Shown: positions 46,302 to 54,435 of the stretch, piece after piece | Layout of the letters: each line of letters opens with the position of its first letter | Numbering within the stretch: position 1 is the stretch's first letter | Source of the DNA: Salinicola avicenniae | GTDB lineage: Bacteria; Pseudomonadota; Gammaproteobacteria; Pseudomonadales; Halomonadaceae | Length of the DNA: 64,000 bases | Direction: 5' to 3' | Assembly: GCF_023736115.1 (NCBI RefSeq) | Contig: NZ_JAKQZC010000002.1 | Location: 310,001-374,000, forward strand | Made by a program: the position numbers and the translations under genes | The notes under the pieces: generated by a model | What the model was told of the DNA's origin: nothing | The model's database searches: none | What the model saw: the letters and a program-made list of their open reading frames with translations, nothing else

Positions 46302-47276
46302 ATGAAAACCAAACGCTGCCCCCTGCTGCTGGTCACGTCCTGGCTCTGTGTGTCGCTCTCACCGCTGGCACTGGCCGACTATCCGGAAAAACCGATCACC
46401 CTGATCGTACCCTGGGCTGCGGGCGGCGGCACCGACGCGACGGCGCGGATCATCGCATCGTCGCTGGAACAGCAGCTCGGCCAGACGATCAACGTGGTCA
46501 ACCGAACGGGCGGCAGCGGCGTAGTCGGTCATACCGCCATCGCCAACGCCAGGCCGGACGGCTACACCCTCGGCCTCGCCACCGTCGAGGTCGCGATGAT
46601 GCACTGGCAGGGGCTGACGGACCTGACCTATGAAGACTTCACACCTGTCGCGCAGGTCAATTTCGATTCCGCCAGTCTCTCCATCTCAGAGGACTCGCCG
46701 TTCAGCGATGTCGCCGACCTGCTCGAGCAGGTGAGGACACAACCCGCGGGAACGTTCAACGCCTCCGGCACCGGCCTCGGCGGCATCTGGCACGTGGCGC
46801 TCAACGGCTTGCTGATGGAACAGGGCATCGAGGCTGGCAAGATAACCTGGATCCCAAGTCAGGGCAGTGCACCGGCGATGACCGAGCTGGCCTCGGGTAG
46901 CGTCGACTTGGTGGCCTCATCGCTGCCGGAGGCTCGGTCGATGATCGAGGCTGGCGAAATCAGTAGCCTCGGTGTCATGACCCCGCAGCGACTGGACGGC
47001 TTCCCCGATATCCCGACCCTGAGCGAGCAGATCGACAGCGACTTCACCATGGGGGCGTGGCGCGGCATTGTCGGCCCGCCCGATATGCCGGAAGCGGTTG
47101 TAGCCACGCTCGAGGAAGCCCTCAAACACGTCTATGACAGTGAGACCTACCAGTCTTTCATGGCACGTCAGGGTTACGGCATTCAGTGGCGTGATGCCGA
47201 GGATTTCAGGCAGCTGATGGCCGATGACGACGCCCAGTTCGGCGAGATCATGGGCGAAATGGGATTGCGTCAGTAA
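46302..47276 (+). CDS. TctC/Bug-family periplasmic binding protein (tripartite tricarboxylate transporter type)
   Basis: A 324-aa secreted binding protein. The signal peptide is at residues 1-26 (LLLVTSWLCVSLSPLALA). Family features are YPEKPITLIVPWAAGGGTDATARIIA, VVNRTGGSGVVGHTAIANARPDGYTLG, and GVMTPQRLDGFPDIPTLSE in the C-terminal half. The partner membrane subunits TctA and TctB are absent from the window, so it is an orphan here, as are many Bug proteins. Its downstream neighbour is an HpaI-type aldolase; the pair may handle the same carboxylate. Confidence 0.92.
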   Translation: MKTKRCPLLLVTSWLCVSLSPLALADYPEKPITLIVPWAAGGGTDATARIIASSLEQQLGQTINVVNRTGGSGVVGHTAIANARPDGYTLGLATVEVAMMHWQGLTDLTYEDFTPVAQVNFDSASLSISEDSPFSDVADLLEQVRTQPAGTFNASGTGLGGIWHVALNGLLMEQGIEAGKITWIPSQGSAPAMTELASGSVDLVASSLPEARSMIEAGEISSLGVMTPQRLDGFPDIPTLSEQIDSDFTMGAWRGIVGPPDMPEAVVATLEEALKHVYDSETYQSFMARQGYGIQWRDAEDFRQLMADDDAQFGEIMGEMGLRQ

Positions 47277-47302
47277 ACCGACTATCCAGACCGACCGACA
47301 GG

Positions 47303-47319
47303 CCCTGCCCGAGGCAGGG
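47303..47319. terminator. Small hairpin between the tctC-like and aldolase genes
   Basis: A perfect 7-bp stem (47303-47309 and 47313-47319) with a 3-base loop, 26 bp after the tctC-like stop. No T-run follows, so it may be an attenuator or an mRNA-stabilising hairpin. Confidence 0.35.
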
Positions 47320-47460
47320 AGACGTGAGTGACCCCATCGTCTTTCTGGCTTCCCACATGGCCTAGCATAGTGCCGGTGCCTCGCTGCTATTGGCCGGCGG
47401 CAAACAGATCGATCTTCAGTGATACGCGTCACGACCTCATTCGCCACAAGGAACGCCTCC

Positions 47461-48258
47461 ATGCAACTGCCCCACAATCCTTTCCAGGCTGCGTTGACCG
47501 GCGAGCCACGCTACGGCTGCTGGGCCGGGTTCGGCACCGGCTATGCCGCCGAAATCCTAGCGACCACCGGCTTCGACTGGATGCTGATCGACGGCGAGCA
47601 CGCCCCTAACACCGTGCCGTCGATCCTGGCGCAGCTGCAGGCCGTCGCGCCCTACCCCTGCGCTCCGGTGGTACGTGCAGTCAACCACGATCCGGCGCTG
47701 ATCAAGCAGTTACTCGACATTGGCGCCCAGACGCTGATGCTACCCATGGTCGACAATGCCGAGCAGGCCGCGCGACTGGTCGCCGCCACGCGCTACCCGC
47801 CTCACGGCTTCCGCGGTGTCGGCGGCGGCCTGACACGCGCCACCCGCTGGGACGGCGTCGAGGACTACATGGCCCGAGCCCATGAAGCGCTATGCCTGAT
47901 CGTGCAGGTGGAGTCTCGCGCCGGGGTCGACAACGTCGAGGCCATCGCCGCCACGCCAGGGGTCGACGCCGTATTCGTCGGCCCCGCCGATCTCTCTACC
48001 AGCGTCGGCCATGTCGGCAACCCCAACCATCCGGACGTGCAGGCCATGATCCGTCGTGCCCTGGATGCCACCCACGCAGCCGGCAAGACCGCTGGCATCC
48101 TCGCCCCAGCGGAGGCGAACGCCAAGCGCTATGCCGAATGGGGTTTCGATTTCATCGCCGTCGGCATCGATATCAGCCTGATGCGTCAGGCGGCAATCGA
48201 GACCGTAGCGCGATACAAGCCAGATATCGCCCTGCCCAAGGCATCGACGGCCTACTGA
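47461..48258 (+). CDS. hpaI: HpcH/HpaI-family class II aldolase
   Basis: A 265-aa metal-dependent pyruvate aldolase. Core motifs are TTGFDWMLIDGEHAPNTV (catalytic histidine region), LDIGAQTLMLPMVDNAEQA, ATRYPPHGFRGVGGGLTRATRW, VQVESRAGVDNVEAIA (metal-binding glutamate) and VFVGPADLS (metal-binding aspartate). Overall resemblance is closest to E. coli HpaI (4-hydroxy-2-oxoheptanedioate aldolase) among those I know; GarL-type 5-keto-4-deoxyglucarate aldolase is also possible. No homoprotocatechuate genes are present, so the HpaI substrate is doubtful. The start at 47461 has AAGGAA 9 bp upstream. It is downstream of the TctC-like gene. Confidence 0.85.
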   Translation: MQLPHNPFQAALTGEPRYGCWAGFGTGYAAEILATTGFDWMLIDGEHAPNTVPSILAQLQAVAPYPCAPVVRAVNHDPALIKQLLDIGAQTLMLPMVDNAEQAARLVAATRYPPHGFRGVGGGLTRATRWDGVEDYMARAHEALCLIVQVESRAGVDNVEAIAATPGVDAVFVGPADLSTSVGHVGNPNHPDVQAMIRRALDATHAAGKTAGILAPAEANAKRYAEWGFDFIAVGIDISLMRQAAIETVARYKPDIALPKASTAY

Positions 48259-48295
48259 TTTCGGCAACCTACTGAGTTCGACAGCCTGATGCGTT
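48245..48295. repeat. Degenerate tandem repeat, 17 bp x 3, spanning the aldolase stop codon
   Basis: Units 48245-48261 (CGACGGCCTACTGATTT), 48262-48278 and 48279-48295 share most positions. The first unit contains the final codons and TGA stop of the aldolase gene, so the stop-codon region itself has been copied downstream. Confidence 0.7.
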
Positions 48296-48389
48296 CGAGG
48301 ATCGCAAGAGTTCGCGACCGCCCCGGTGTCGGAAGGCCTCGCTCGCGGTACTTGGCACCGCACGCCTTGTCGGAACCGGTGCCGACGCG

Positions 48390-48560
48390 ATGTCCCTCCT
48401 TACGCCTACGACATCAAACGAGCGCATCAACCTGGCCCAGTGGGCGCTCGAGATACGTCACTGCATCAACGGCGAACGAATTGCCCGCCGACCGGCAACC
48501 TCGGTGGACAATATCGAACGTGCTCTGCGGCGGCGCCGACAGCAAGCACGGGCTCTATGA
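48390..48560 (+). CDS. Possible 56-aa small protein, unrecognised
   Basis: A short frame beginning MSLLTPTTSNERINLAQW, then ALEIRHCINGERIARR, a middle stretch PATSVDNIERAL and an Arg/Gln-rich end. Composition and helical periodicity look protein-like, unlike other frames of this 400-bp gap, and codon usage has fairly high GC at third positions. No strong Shine-Dalgarno is visible and the frame is also open upstream of the ATG, so it may instead be the remnant of a longer gene. I recognise no family. Confidence 0.3.
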   Translation: MSLLTPTTSNERINLAQWALEIRHCINGERIARRPATSVDNIERALRRRRQQARAL

Positions 48561-48642
48561 ATATACGCGGATGCAGGTCGCCTACATCGAGACCTGATAG
48601 AAAGCGCAACCTGTTCAGCGCCTGCTCCGGTGAAACGAAATA

Positions 48643-48669
48643 GCCCCGGCCACACAAGGTGACCGGGGC
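48643..48669 (-). terminator. Hairpin downstream of the DUF1127 gene
   Basis: An 11-bp GC-rich stem with one mismatch (arms 48643-48653 and 48659-48669), 5-base loop, adjacent to the DUF1127 gene's stop. The leftward downstream sequence is only weakly T-rich. Confidence 0.6.
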
Positions 48670-48673
48670 CTGG

Positions 48674-49099
48674 CTAAGCCAGCCGCGCACCACAGCAGGG
48701 ACACGCGTTCACAGTGTCACTGGCGTCTGCAGGCTCGCGCAGTGGGGATTCGACCGCCGAGGATTCCGCGACTGTCGTTTCCACGACCGTTTCAACAACG
48801 GTGATTTCAGCGATCGAACCTTCCCTTTCCCCTGGCGCGAATGCCGGACGATCCGACACCGCTTCGGCGGCGCGCTCGACGCTATCCGCTGGCTTTCGCC
48901 CCCGGAGAGAGGTCTTAGCCTCGCGAAAGCGTGCCGTATTATCCGCGTCATTCAGTGGTGAAATATCACCGAAATCACGGCGAAGACCGATATCCTTCAA
49001 CGCGTGGTCGCTCAGGTGAGACAGTGCCGTAAAGTCACGCCGACGCTGACGCGCATTGGCAAAAAGACGGCGAATATTCTGCAGAAAAGCGGTTGTCAT
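48674..49099 (-). CDS. DUF1127-domain protein with a long acidic tail and C-terminal cysteine motif
   Basis: A 141-aa protein from ATG 49099 (AGGAG 9-10 bp upstream). The N-terminal DUF1127 module (residues about 15-45, FTALSHLSDHALKDIGLRR) is an arginine-rich short domain found in small bacterial proteins, some linked to RNA or phosphate metabolism. Most DUF1127 proteins are 45-75 aa; this one continues with about 95 extra residues, including a Val/Glu/Thr-rich low-complexity stretch (ITVVETVVETTVAESSAVES) and a terminal CPCCGARLA, reminiscent of half a zinc knuckle. The tail is unusual; function unknown. Confidence 0.8.
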   Translation of the reverse strand: MTTAFLQNIRRLFANARQRRRDFTALSHLSDHALKDIGLRRDFGDISPLNDADNTARFREAKTSLRGRKPADSVERAAEAVSDRPAFAPGEREGSIAEITVVETVVETTVAESSAVESPLREPADASDTVNACPCCGARLA

Positions 49100-49464
49100 C
49101 GTTCCGAGCTCCTGAATAGGGAGGCCGGTCACGAAAGGCGGGGAAATCGGAAAACAACTCGATACTTCGGCCGCGATTCGTGTCGCGGCCGGTCGATGTC
49201 CTCAATCGATGACGCGCAACGCCACTCCCGCCCACGCACGATGCTGGCGCATGGCACGAGAGAAGGTCGGCATTGCTACACGATTGAATCGCATCACGAG
49301 TTTTCCGAAATAGAGACAGTTCGATATATCGAGCAACGAAAAATTCGCAATAAATTTTCCGCTGCCATCTGATTAAACGGGATCAACTCAGCCGGCGTCA
49401 ACCTGAAAAATGCGCGACGTTTCGCTTTTTGATAAGTCGTAAGAAAGAAGCAAAACGCACGAAA
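49100..49464. promoter_or_regulatory. Upstream region of the DUF1127 gene; no other gene seen
   Basis: A roughly 365-bp spacer, AT-rich in its right half. It contains a 12-bp palindrome TCGATATATCGA at 49321-49332. The DUF1127 promoter should lie here, but I cannot place it. Open frames on the plus strand look like noise. Confidence 0.35.
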
Positions 49465-49490
49465 AAGCCGCGCCCATTGCAACGCGGCTT
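49465..49490 (-). terminator. Rho-independent terminator downstream of the yjfB-like gene
   Basis: An 8-bp stem (AAGCCGCG, 49465-49472, with 49483-49490) and 10-base loop; leftward it continues TTTCGTGCGTTTTGC. It is 13 bp past the yjfB-like stop. Confidence 0.75.
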
Positions 49491-49502
49491 CGATCATCAC
49501 AG

Positions 49503-49706
49503 CTATGCGTAGGTATTGATCTGCGTGCCCAGCGAGCCGGATGTCGCCAGCGAATCCGTGGGCGTCACGGAGGCCATCAGTTGCTCGATATGCGACGCCT
49601 GGCCGTCCAGAGACTGCTTGAGCAGACTGGCCTGGGCTTGCTGCCCCTGATTGAATTGCTGCAGCGCCAGCGCGGTGCCGACGGCCGCATTCACGGCAGT
49701 ATCCAT
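49503..49706 (-). CDS. YjfB-family putative motility protein
   Basis: A 67-aa protein from ATG 49706 with GAGGAG 5 bp upstream; a GTG two codons earlier is also in frame. Sequence features fit the short YjfB family: [19 protein letters not shown] at the N terminus, a Gln-rich middle, and [12 protein letters not shown] at the C terminus. The family is tentatively linked to motility, without a known mechanism. No flagellar genes are nearby. Single gene. Confidence 0.75.
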   Translation of the reverse strand: MDTAVNAAVGTALALQQFNQGQQAQASLLKQSLDGQASHIEQLMASVTPTDSLATSGSLGTQINTYA

Positions 49707-49905
49707 CGTCACTCCTCGTTGCCTAAGGGATTAACTTGCGAGTTGTCCTGCACAGCGTCTATCGGCGCCGCGACGACAGACTTTAACGCCATGCCGATGG
49801 CGCTGGCCGATGCGGGGCGAGGTCCGACAGCGCCGCCACGCTTGGGTGGTACCCACCGCGCCGGAGGCACCGTCCGAGCGCGACTGGTAAACTCGGTCCG
49901 CTCCC

Positions 49906-49969
49906 CCAGGACCACGACAGGCCAAGGCCACGACACGCCAGGACCACGACACGCCAGGACCACGAAGAG
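49906..49969. repeat. Tandem repeat, 16 bp x 4, in the nfo leader
   Basis: Four copies of CCAGGACCACGACACG (49906-49921, 49922-49937, 49938-49953, 49954-49969), each with up to three changes. The array ends 7 bp before the nfo start codon, so the final unit supplies the AGAG ribosome-binding region. Copy-number change would directly alter the nfo leader. Confidence 0.9.
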
Positions 49970-49976
49970 ATCACGC

Positions 49977-50825
49977 ATGAAAACTATTGGAGCGCACGTC
50001 AGCGCGGCAGGCGGCGTCGATCAGGCCGTCTCCCGCGCGGTCGAGATCGGTGCCAACGCCTTTGCCCTGTTTACCAAGAATCAGCGGCAGTGGCAGGCCA
50101 AGCCCCTCGAGGAAGCCACCATCGCCGCTTTCAAGCAGGTCTGCATCGAGCATGGGTTCGGTCCGGGACAGATCCTTCCCCATGACAGCTACCTTATCAA
50201 TCTGGGGCATCCCGATGCCGAGGGGTTGGCCAAATCGCGAGCGGCTTTTCTGGACGAGTGCCAGCGCTGTGAGCAGCTCGGGCTCACCCTGCTCAATTTC
50301 CACCCCGGCAGCCATCTGAAGCGCATCAGCGAGAGCGACTGCCTCGCGCGCATCGCCGAGTCGATCAACGAGACCCACGCGGCTACCGAATTTGTCGTCG
50401 CGGTGATCGAGAATACCGCAGGCCAAGGCTCGAACCTCGGCTTCCGCTTCGAACAGCTGGCCGAGATCATCGAACAGGTCGACGACAAGTCACGCGTCGG
50501 CGCCTGTATCGACACCTGCCACGCCTTCGCCGCCGGCTATGACCTGCGCACGGCCGAGGACGCCATCGCCATGCTCGACGCCTTCGACCAAATCGTTGGC
50601 CGCCCTTTTTTGCGTGGCATGCATCTCAACGATGCCAAGAGCGAATTCGCCAGTCGCGTCGACCGACATCATAGTCTGGGCAAGGGAAATATCGGCCTCG
50701 AGGGCTTCGCCGCGCTGATGCGCGATCCACGCACCGACGACATTCCGCTGATTCTGGAAACGATCGAACCCGAGATCTGGCCCGACGAAATCCAGTGGCT
50801 GCGTGAACAGTCGTTAGCGATCTGA
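49977..50825 (+). CDS. nfo: Endonuclease IV (AP endonuclease)
   Basis: Zinc-dependent apurinic/apyrimidinic endonuclease of base excision repair. The start at 49977 ([18 protein letters not shown]) gives 282 aa, close to E. coli Nfo. Metal-ligand signatures: [74 protein letters not shown] and [14 protein letters not shown]. The leader contains a 16-bp tandem repeat that abuts the start. Confidence 0.97.
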   Translation: MKTIGAHVSAAGGVDQAVSRAVEIGANAFALFTKNQRQWQAKPLEEATIAAFKQVCIEHGFGPGQILPHDSYLINLGHPDAEGLAKSRAAFLDECQRCEQLGLTLLNFHPGSHLKRISESDCLARIAESINETHAATEFVVAVIENTAGQGSNLGFRFEQLAEIIEQVDDKSRVGACIDTCHAFAAGYDLRTAEDAIAMLDAFDQIVGRPFLRGMHLNDAKSEFASRVDRHHSLGKGNIGLEGFAALMRDPRTDDIPLILETIEPEIWPDEIQWLREQSLAI

Positions 50826-50931
50826 CAACGAATACGCGACTCTGGAAAAACCGAAACAGCGTAACGCCCGAAACGCGCGGAGCGAATGACTTCGCGAGCG
50901 GCCGTCGCCCCCGATCATGAACAGGAGCAGG

Positions 50932-51225
50932 ATGACCATGGATGGATTCTTCAATTGGCTCGGCAGCGCTATCGGCAATGTCATACGCACCCTCGTCGAA
51001 GGGCTCGATGCGCTTTTCGGCAATCTCTGGGGCGCGGTCGACGGCTTCGTCGACGGCTTGACCGGCTCGCTCGGCATCAGCGACTCACTCTTCAGCATCG
51101 CCGTACTGGTGGTTGGCGTGCTGCTGCTCGTCAGCGGCATACGCGCGTTGCTGCGAGGTGGCGTCATCGGCGGCATCGTCTGGCTGCTGCTTGGACTGCT
51201 GGTACTCGGCTGGCTGATTCACTGA
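50932..51225 (+). CDS. Small membrane protein, unrecognised
   Basis: A 97-aa protein (MTMDGFFNWLGSAIGNVIRTL). AGGAG at 50923-50927 could serve either ATG 50932 or ATG 50938; ATG 50917 is further up. The N-terminal half is amphipathic with repeated FFNWLGSAIGN, LFGNLWGAV and VDGFVDGL segments. Two hydrophobic helices follow (SIAVLVVGVLLLVSGIRALL and GGIVWLLLGLLVLGWL). No family recognised. Located between nfo and aldA, with its own spacing on each side. Confidence 0.7.
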   Translation: MTMDGFFNWLGSAIGNVIRTLVEGLDALFGNLWGAVDGFVDGLTGSLGISDSLFSIAVLVVGVLLLVSGIRALLRGGVIGGIVWLLLGLLVLGWLIH

Positions 51226-51390
51226 CCCGGATCCCCCTCGCCGAATCCAGCCGCCGTCGAACGGTCATTCGACTTGCGATGATAGCTATCGTCTACCACC
51301 TTAAGAGCCCTCGGTCACATTGATTAGCGACCTATCGACGGCCTGCGCGTTTATCGAGGCAGGCGTCGAGGCAGACAAGGAGGCAAGACG
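51226..51390 (+). promoter_or_regulatory. Upstream region of aldA
   Basis: The spacer contains an imperfect dyad around GATAGCTATC (51281-51290). It is shorter than the LacI-type palindrome at 23255 and has a different centre. Probably holds the aldA promoter; AAGGAGG sits at the aldA ribosome-binding position. Confidence 0.35.
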
Positions 51391-52866
51391 ATGAGTCAAT
51401 CACTGAAATCGAACCAGGACGGCGTCGACGTCTATAACCAGTTCATTGGCGGACAGTGGACCACCGGTGGCGGCGAACGGCTGGACGTGCTCAACCCGGC
51501 GACCGGCGAAGTCATCGCGCGCGCCTCGCTGGCCGATGAAGCACTGGCGGACAAGGCCCTGCAGGCCGCCCAGGACGCCTTTCCGGCCTGGTCACGCAAG
51601 ACCGCCGTCGAGCGCGCGGACTATCTCTACCGCCTGGTGGAGCTGATTCAGGAAAATCGCCAACGGCTGGCTCGGCTGATCACCGCCGAGCAGGGCAAGC
51701 CGTTGGCCGAGTCCGATGCCGATGTCGGCATGTGCTGCGACCTGATCCGCTTCGCCGCCGAGAACACCCGCCGGCTCGAGGGCGACATCATCCCCGCCGA
51801 CGATCCGGACGAGCAGATCTGGATCCAGAAAGTGCCGCACGGCGTCGTCGTCGGCATCACGGCCTGGAACTTCCCCGCGGCCCTGATCGGGCGCAAGCTG
51901 GGTCCGGCGCTTGCCGCCGGCAACACGATCGTGCTCAAGCCCTCGGAAGAGACCCCGCTGACGGCGCTGGAGATCGTCGAACTGGCGCGTCAGGCCGGTA
52001 TTCCGGACGGCGTGGTCAACCTCGTCAACGGCCGTGGTCGAGACATCGGCAACCGCCTGATCCAGAGTCCGATCACCCAGCTCGTCAGCATGACAGGCAG
52101 CGTTCGCGGTGGTCGCGAGATCAACAAGGCCGCCGCCGAACACCTGAAGATCGTGCGCCTGGAACTGGGTGGCAAGGCGCCCTTCGTCATCCTGGACGAT
52201 GCCGATCTCGACCCCGCCATCGACGCTGCCATTGCCTCGCGCTTCAACAACTGTGGCCAGGTCTGTACCTGCAACGAGCGCATGTACGTGCAGTCCGGCA
52301 TCTACGACCGCTTTCTGGAACGCTTCAAGCAGCGCGTCGAGGCGCTCAAGGTCGGCAACCCGTTGACCGACGAGGATGTCGACATGGGGCCGAAGATCAA
52401 TGCCGCAGAGCTCGACAAGATTCACGACATGGTGCAGACCGCGCAGCAGCAGGGCGCGACGCTCCTGAGCGGCGGAGAACGCCTTGCCGGCGGCGAGTAC
52501 GACAAGGGCAACTACTACGCGCCGACGATCCTGACGGGGGTCGACAACGACATGGATATCATGAAGCAGGAGATCTTCGGCCCGGTCGTGCCGATCATGA
52601 AGGTCGACAGCTTCGAGCAGGCGATGACCTACGCCAACGCATCGGAGTTCGGGCTCTCCGCCTACGTCTTCACCCAGAACGTGCGCCATCTGATGGCGCT
52701 GGTGCGTGAACTCGACTTCGGCGAGATCTACGTCAACCGCGGCGCCGGCGAATCGGTGCAGGGCTTCCACAAGGGCTACCGCAACAGCGGCCTCGGGGGC
52801 GAGGACGGCAAGTACGGTCTGGAAGCGTTTGTGAAGAGCAAGACGATGTACGTGCACTACGCTTGA
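51391..52866 (+). CDS. aldA: Lactaldehyde/glycolaldehyde dehydrogenase (AldA type)
   Basis: A 491-aa NAD-dependent aldehyde dehydrogenase. Seen: VVVGITAWNFPAALIGRKLGPALAAGNT, the catalytic glutamate in RLELGGKAPFVI and the catalytic cysteine in FNNCGQVCTCNERMYVQ, a CxC variant like that of E. coli AldA. C-terminal QEIFGPVVPIMKV and GEIYVNRGAGESVQGFHKGYRNSGLGGEDGK also fit. Oxidises lactaldehyde, glycolaldehyde or related aldehydes. Start 51391 is preceded by AAGGAGG. It is followed by gldA on the same strand after a repeat and terminator, so the two are near each other but likely separately transcribed. Confidence 0.93.
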   Translation: MSQSLKSNQDGVDVYNQFIGGQWTTGGGERLDVLNPATGEVIARASLADEALADKALQAAQDAFPAWSRKTAVERADYLYRLVELIQENRQRLARLITAEQGKPLAESDADVGMCCDLIRFAAENTRRLEGDIIPADDPDEQIWIQKVPHGVVVGITAWNFPAALIGRKLGPALAAGNTIVLKPSEETPLTALEIVELARQAGIPDGVVNLVNGRGRDIGNRLIQSPITQLVSMTGSVRGGREINKAAAEHLKIVRLELGGKAPFVILDDADLDPAIDAAIASRFNNCGQVCTCNERMYVQSGIYDRFLERFKQRVEALKVGNPLTDEDVDMGPKINAAELDKIHDMVQTAQQQGATLLSGGERLAGGEYDKGNYYAPTILTGVDNDMDIMKQEIFGPVVPIMKVDSFEQAMTYANASEFGLSAYVFTQNVRHLMALVRELDFGEIYVNRGAGESVQGFHKGYRNSGLGGEDGKYGLEAFVKSKTMYVHYA

Positions 52867-52901
52867 GATGTCGTGGACACCGGCTTGCCTTTGGCTCAGC
52901 C

Positions 52902-52949
52902 AGGTAGTTACAACACAAGGTAGTCATACGACAAGATAGTCACACCACA
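52902..52949. repeat. Degenerate tandem repeat, 16 bp x 3, between aldA and its terminator
   Basis: Units 52902-52917 (AGGTAGTTACAACACA), 52918-52933 (AGGTAGTCATACGACA) and 52934-52949 (AGATAGTCACACCACA). The array begins 36 bp after the aldA stop and runs into the terminator's left arm, ACAAGGCCC, which overlaps the last unit. Confidence 0.75.
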
Positions 52950-52977
52950 AGGCCCGGCGCGCAGCGTCGGGCCTTGT
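52947..52977 (+). terminator. Terminator downstream of aldA
   Basis: A 14-bp stem (arms 52947-52960 and 52964-52977, one G-T pair) with a 3-base loop, beginning in the tandem repeat. Confidence 0.75.
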
Positions 52978-53203
52978 CCGTGAGGCACCCCACGCGAGCC
53001 TGACGCCCTGCCGATTATCACCTCTCGTCGATCCTTCCCGCTATCTGCTCCCCCCTGTCGCCGACCGTCGATCGACGGTACCGCGAAACCACTATCGATC
53101 ATCGTATGGCCAAGAGGCGAAAGGTCGCACGGCTAGTGATGGCGCCAAGTCGCCCCAACGCCGCATACTGAACCTCTCCCCTCGGACTGAAGGAGTGCTC
53201 GCG

Positions 53204-54301
53204 ATGAGCCAATTTATCTATGCATCCCCGCGCAAGTATGTCCAAGGTGCTGGCGTGCTGGACCAGCTCGGACCTCAGGTGGCCGAACTCGGCAACAGCG
53301 CCTTCCTGATAGCCGACGAGCTCGTCTGGCAGCTGATCGGTGAACGCACCGGCAGGACGCTCGAGGCCGCCGATATCACCTACCACCAGGCCCGCTTCAA
53401 TGGCGAAGCCTCGAACAACGAGATCCAGCGTCTGGCAGCGCAGGCCCGCGAGGCCGGCTCCACGCTGGTGATCGGGCTCGGCGGCGGCAAGACGCTCGAT
53501 ACCACCAAGGCCGTCGCCGACGAGCTCGACCAGCCCGTGGTCATCGTCCCGACGATCGCCTCCACCGACGCCCCCTGCTCCGCACTCTCCGTGATCTATA
53601 CGGATGCCGGCGTTTTCGAAAGCTACCGTTTCTACAAGCGCAACCCGGATCTGGTGCTGGTAGATACGCTGGTCTGTGCCCAGGCTCCGGTACGGCTCTT
53701 CGCGTCCGGTATCGCCGACGGCCTCGCCACCTTCGTCGAGGCGCAGGCGGTCAAACGTTCGCACTCGCAGTCGATGGTCGGTGGCGCACCCACCATTGCC
53801 GGCATGGCCATCGCGGAGGCCTGCGAGAAAACGCTCCTGACCTGGGGCCTGAGCGCCTGCGAAGCCGTCAAACGCAAGGTCGTCACGCCCGCGGTCGAAG
53901 CCGTGGTCGAAGCCAATACCCTGCTCTCGGGCCTGGGTTTCGAGAACGCCGGGCTGGCCGGTGCCCATGCCATCCATAACGGCTTCACCGCCGTCGACGG
54001 CGAGATCCACCACCTGACTCACGGCGAGAAAGTCGCCTACGGCACGCTGACGCAGATGGTGCTGGAGCAGCGTCCAGACGACGAGATCGCTCGCTACGTG
54101 CACTTCTATCGCGCCATCGGCATGCCGACAACGCTGGCGGAAATGCATCTCGATGGGGTCGATCGAGACGGCCTGGTTCGCATCGGCGAGCTCGCCAACA
54201 GCGACGGCGACACGCTGAAGAACCTCGACCCGACGCTGGCCGCCGAACAGATCGCCGACGCCTTGGTCGCGGTCGATGCCTTGAGCCGCAGTCTCGCCTA
54301 G
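53204..54301 (+). CDS. gldA: Glycerol dehydrogenase
   Basis: Iron/zinc-containing family III alcohol dehydrogenase oxidising glycerol to dihydroxyacetone with NAD. The start at 53204 (MSQFIYASPRKYVQGAGV) has AAGGAG 8 bp upstream and gives 365 aa, the usual length. Seen: GLGGGKTLDTTKAVADELD, PTIASTDAPCSALSVIYTD, the metal-binding DGLATFVEA, and HAIHNGF and THGEKVAYGTL histidine regions. It is near aldA, which could oxidise a product of GldA-type chemistry; a shared pathway is possible but not shown. Confidence 0.95.
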   Translation: MSQFIYASPRKYVQGAGVLDQLGPQVAELGNSAFLIADELVWQLIGERTGRTLEAADITYHQARFNGEASNNEIQRLAAQAREAGSTLVIGLGGGKTLDTTKAVADELDQPVVIVPTIASTDAPCSALSVIYTDAGVFESYRFYKRNPDLVLVDTLVCAQAPVRLFASGIADGLATFVEAQAVKRSHSQSMVGGAPTIAGMAIAEACEKTLLTWGLSACEAVKRKVVTPAVEAVVEANTLLSGLGFENAGLAGAHAIHNGFTAVDGEIHHLTHGEKVAYGTLTQMVLEQRPDDEIARYVHFYRAIGMPTTLAEMHLDGVDRDGLVRIGELANSDGDTLKNLDPTLAAEQIADALVAVDALSRSLA

Positions 54302-54317
54302 GCCTCACCCGGCACTC

Positions 54318-54352
54318 ACGACAACGGCCGCTCGATGAGCGGCCGTTGTCGT
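54318..54352. terminator. Terminator between gldA and pepN
   Basis: A perfect 16-bp stem (arms 54318-54333 and 54337-54352) with a 3-base loop, 17 bp after the gldA stop. pepN converges from the right, ending at 54436. Confidence 0.85.
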
Positions 54353-54435
54353 AGGGGCCTTTGTCGTCGGGGCGAAACCCCGATGGGTCTCTCTCGGCTT
54401 ATCCCGCTATTTCATGCCACCGAGCATCGCCCTCG

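Noticed and set aside
51281-51290. Second copy of the LacI-type operator upstream of aldA
   Set aside because: The dyad is GATAGCTATC with a different centre and shorter arms than the palindrome at 23255-23270, so spacing does not fit the same protein.
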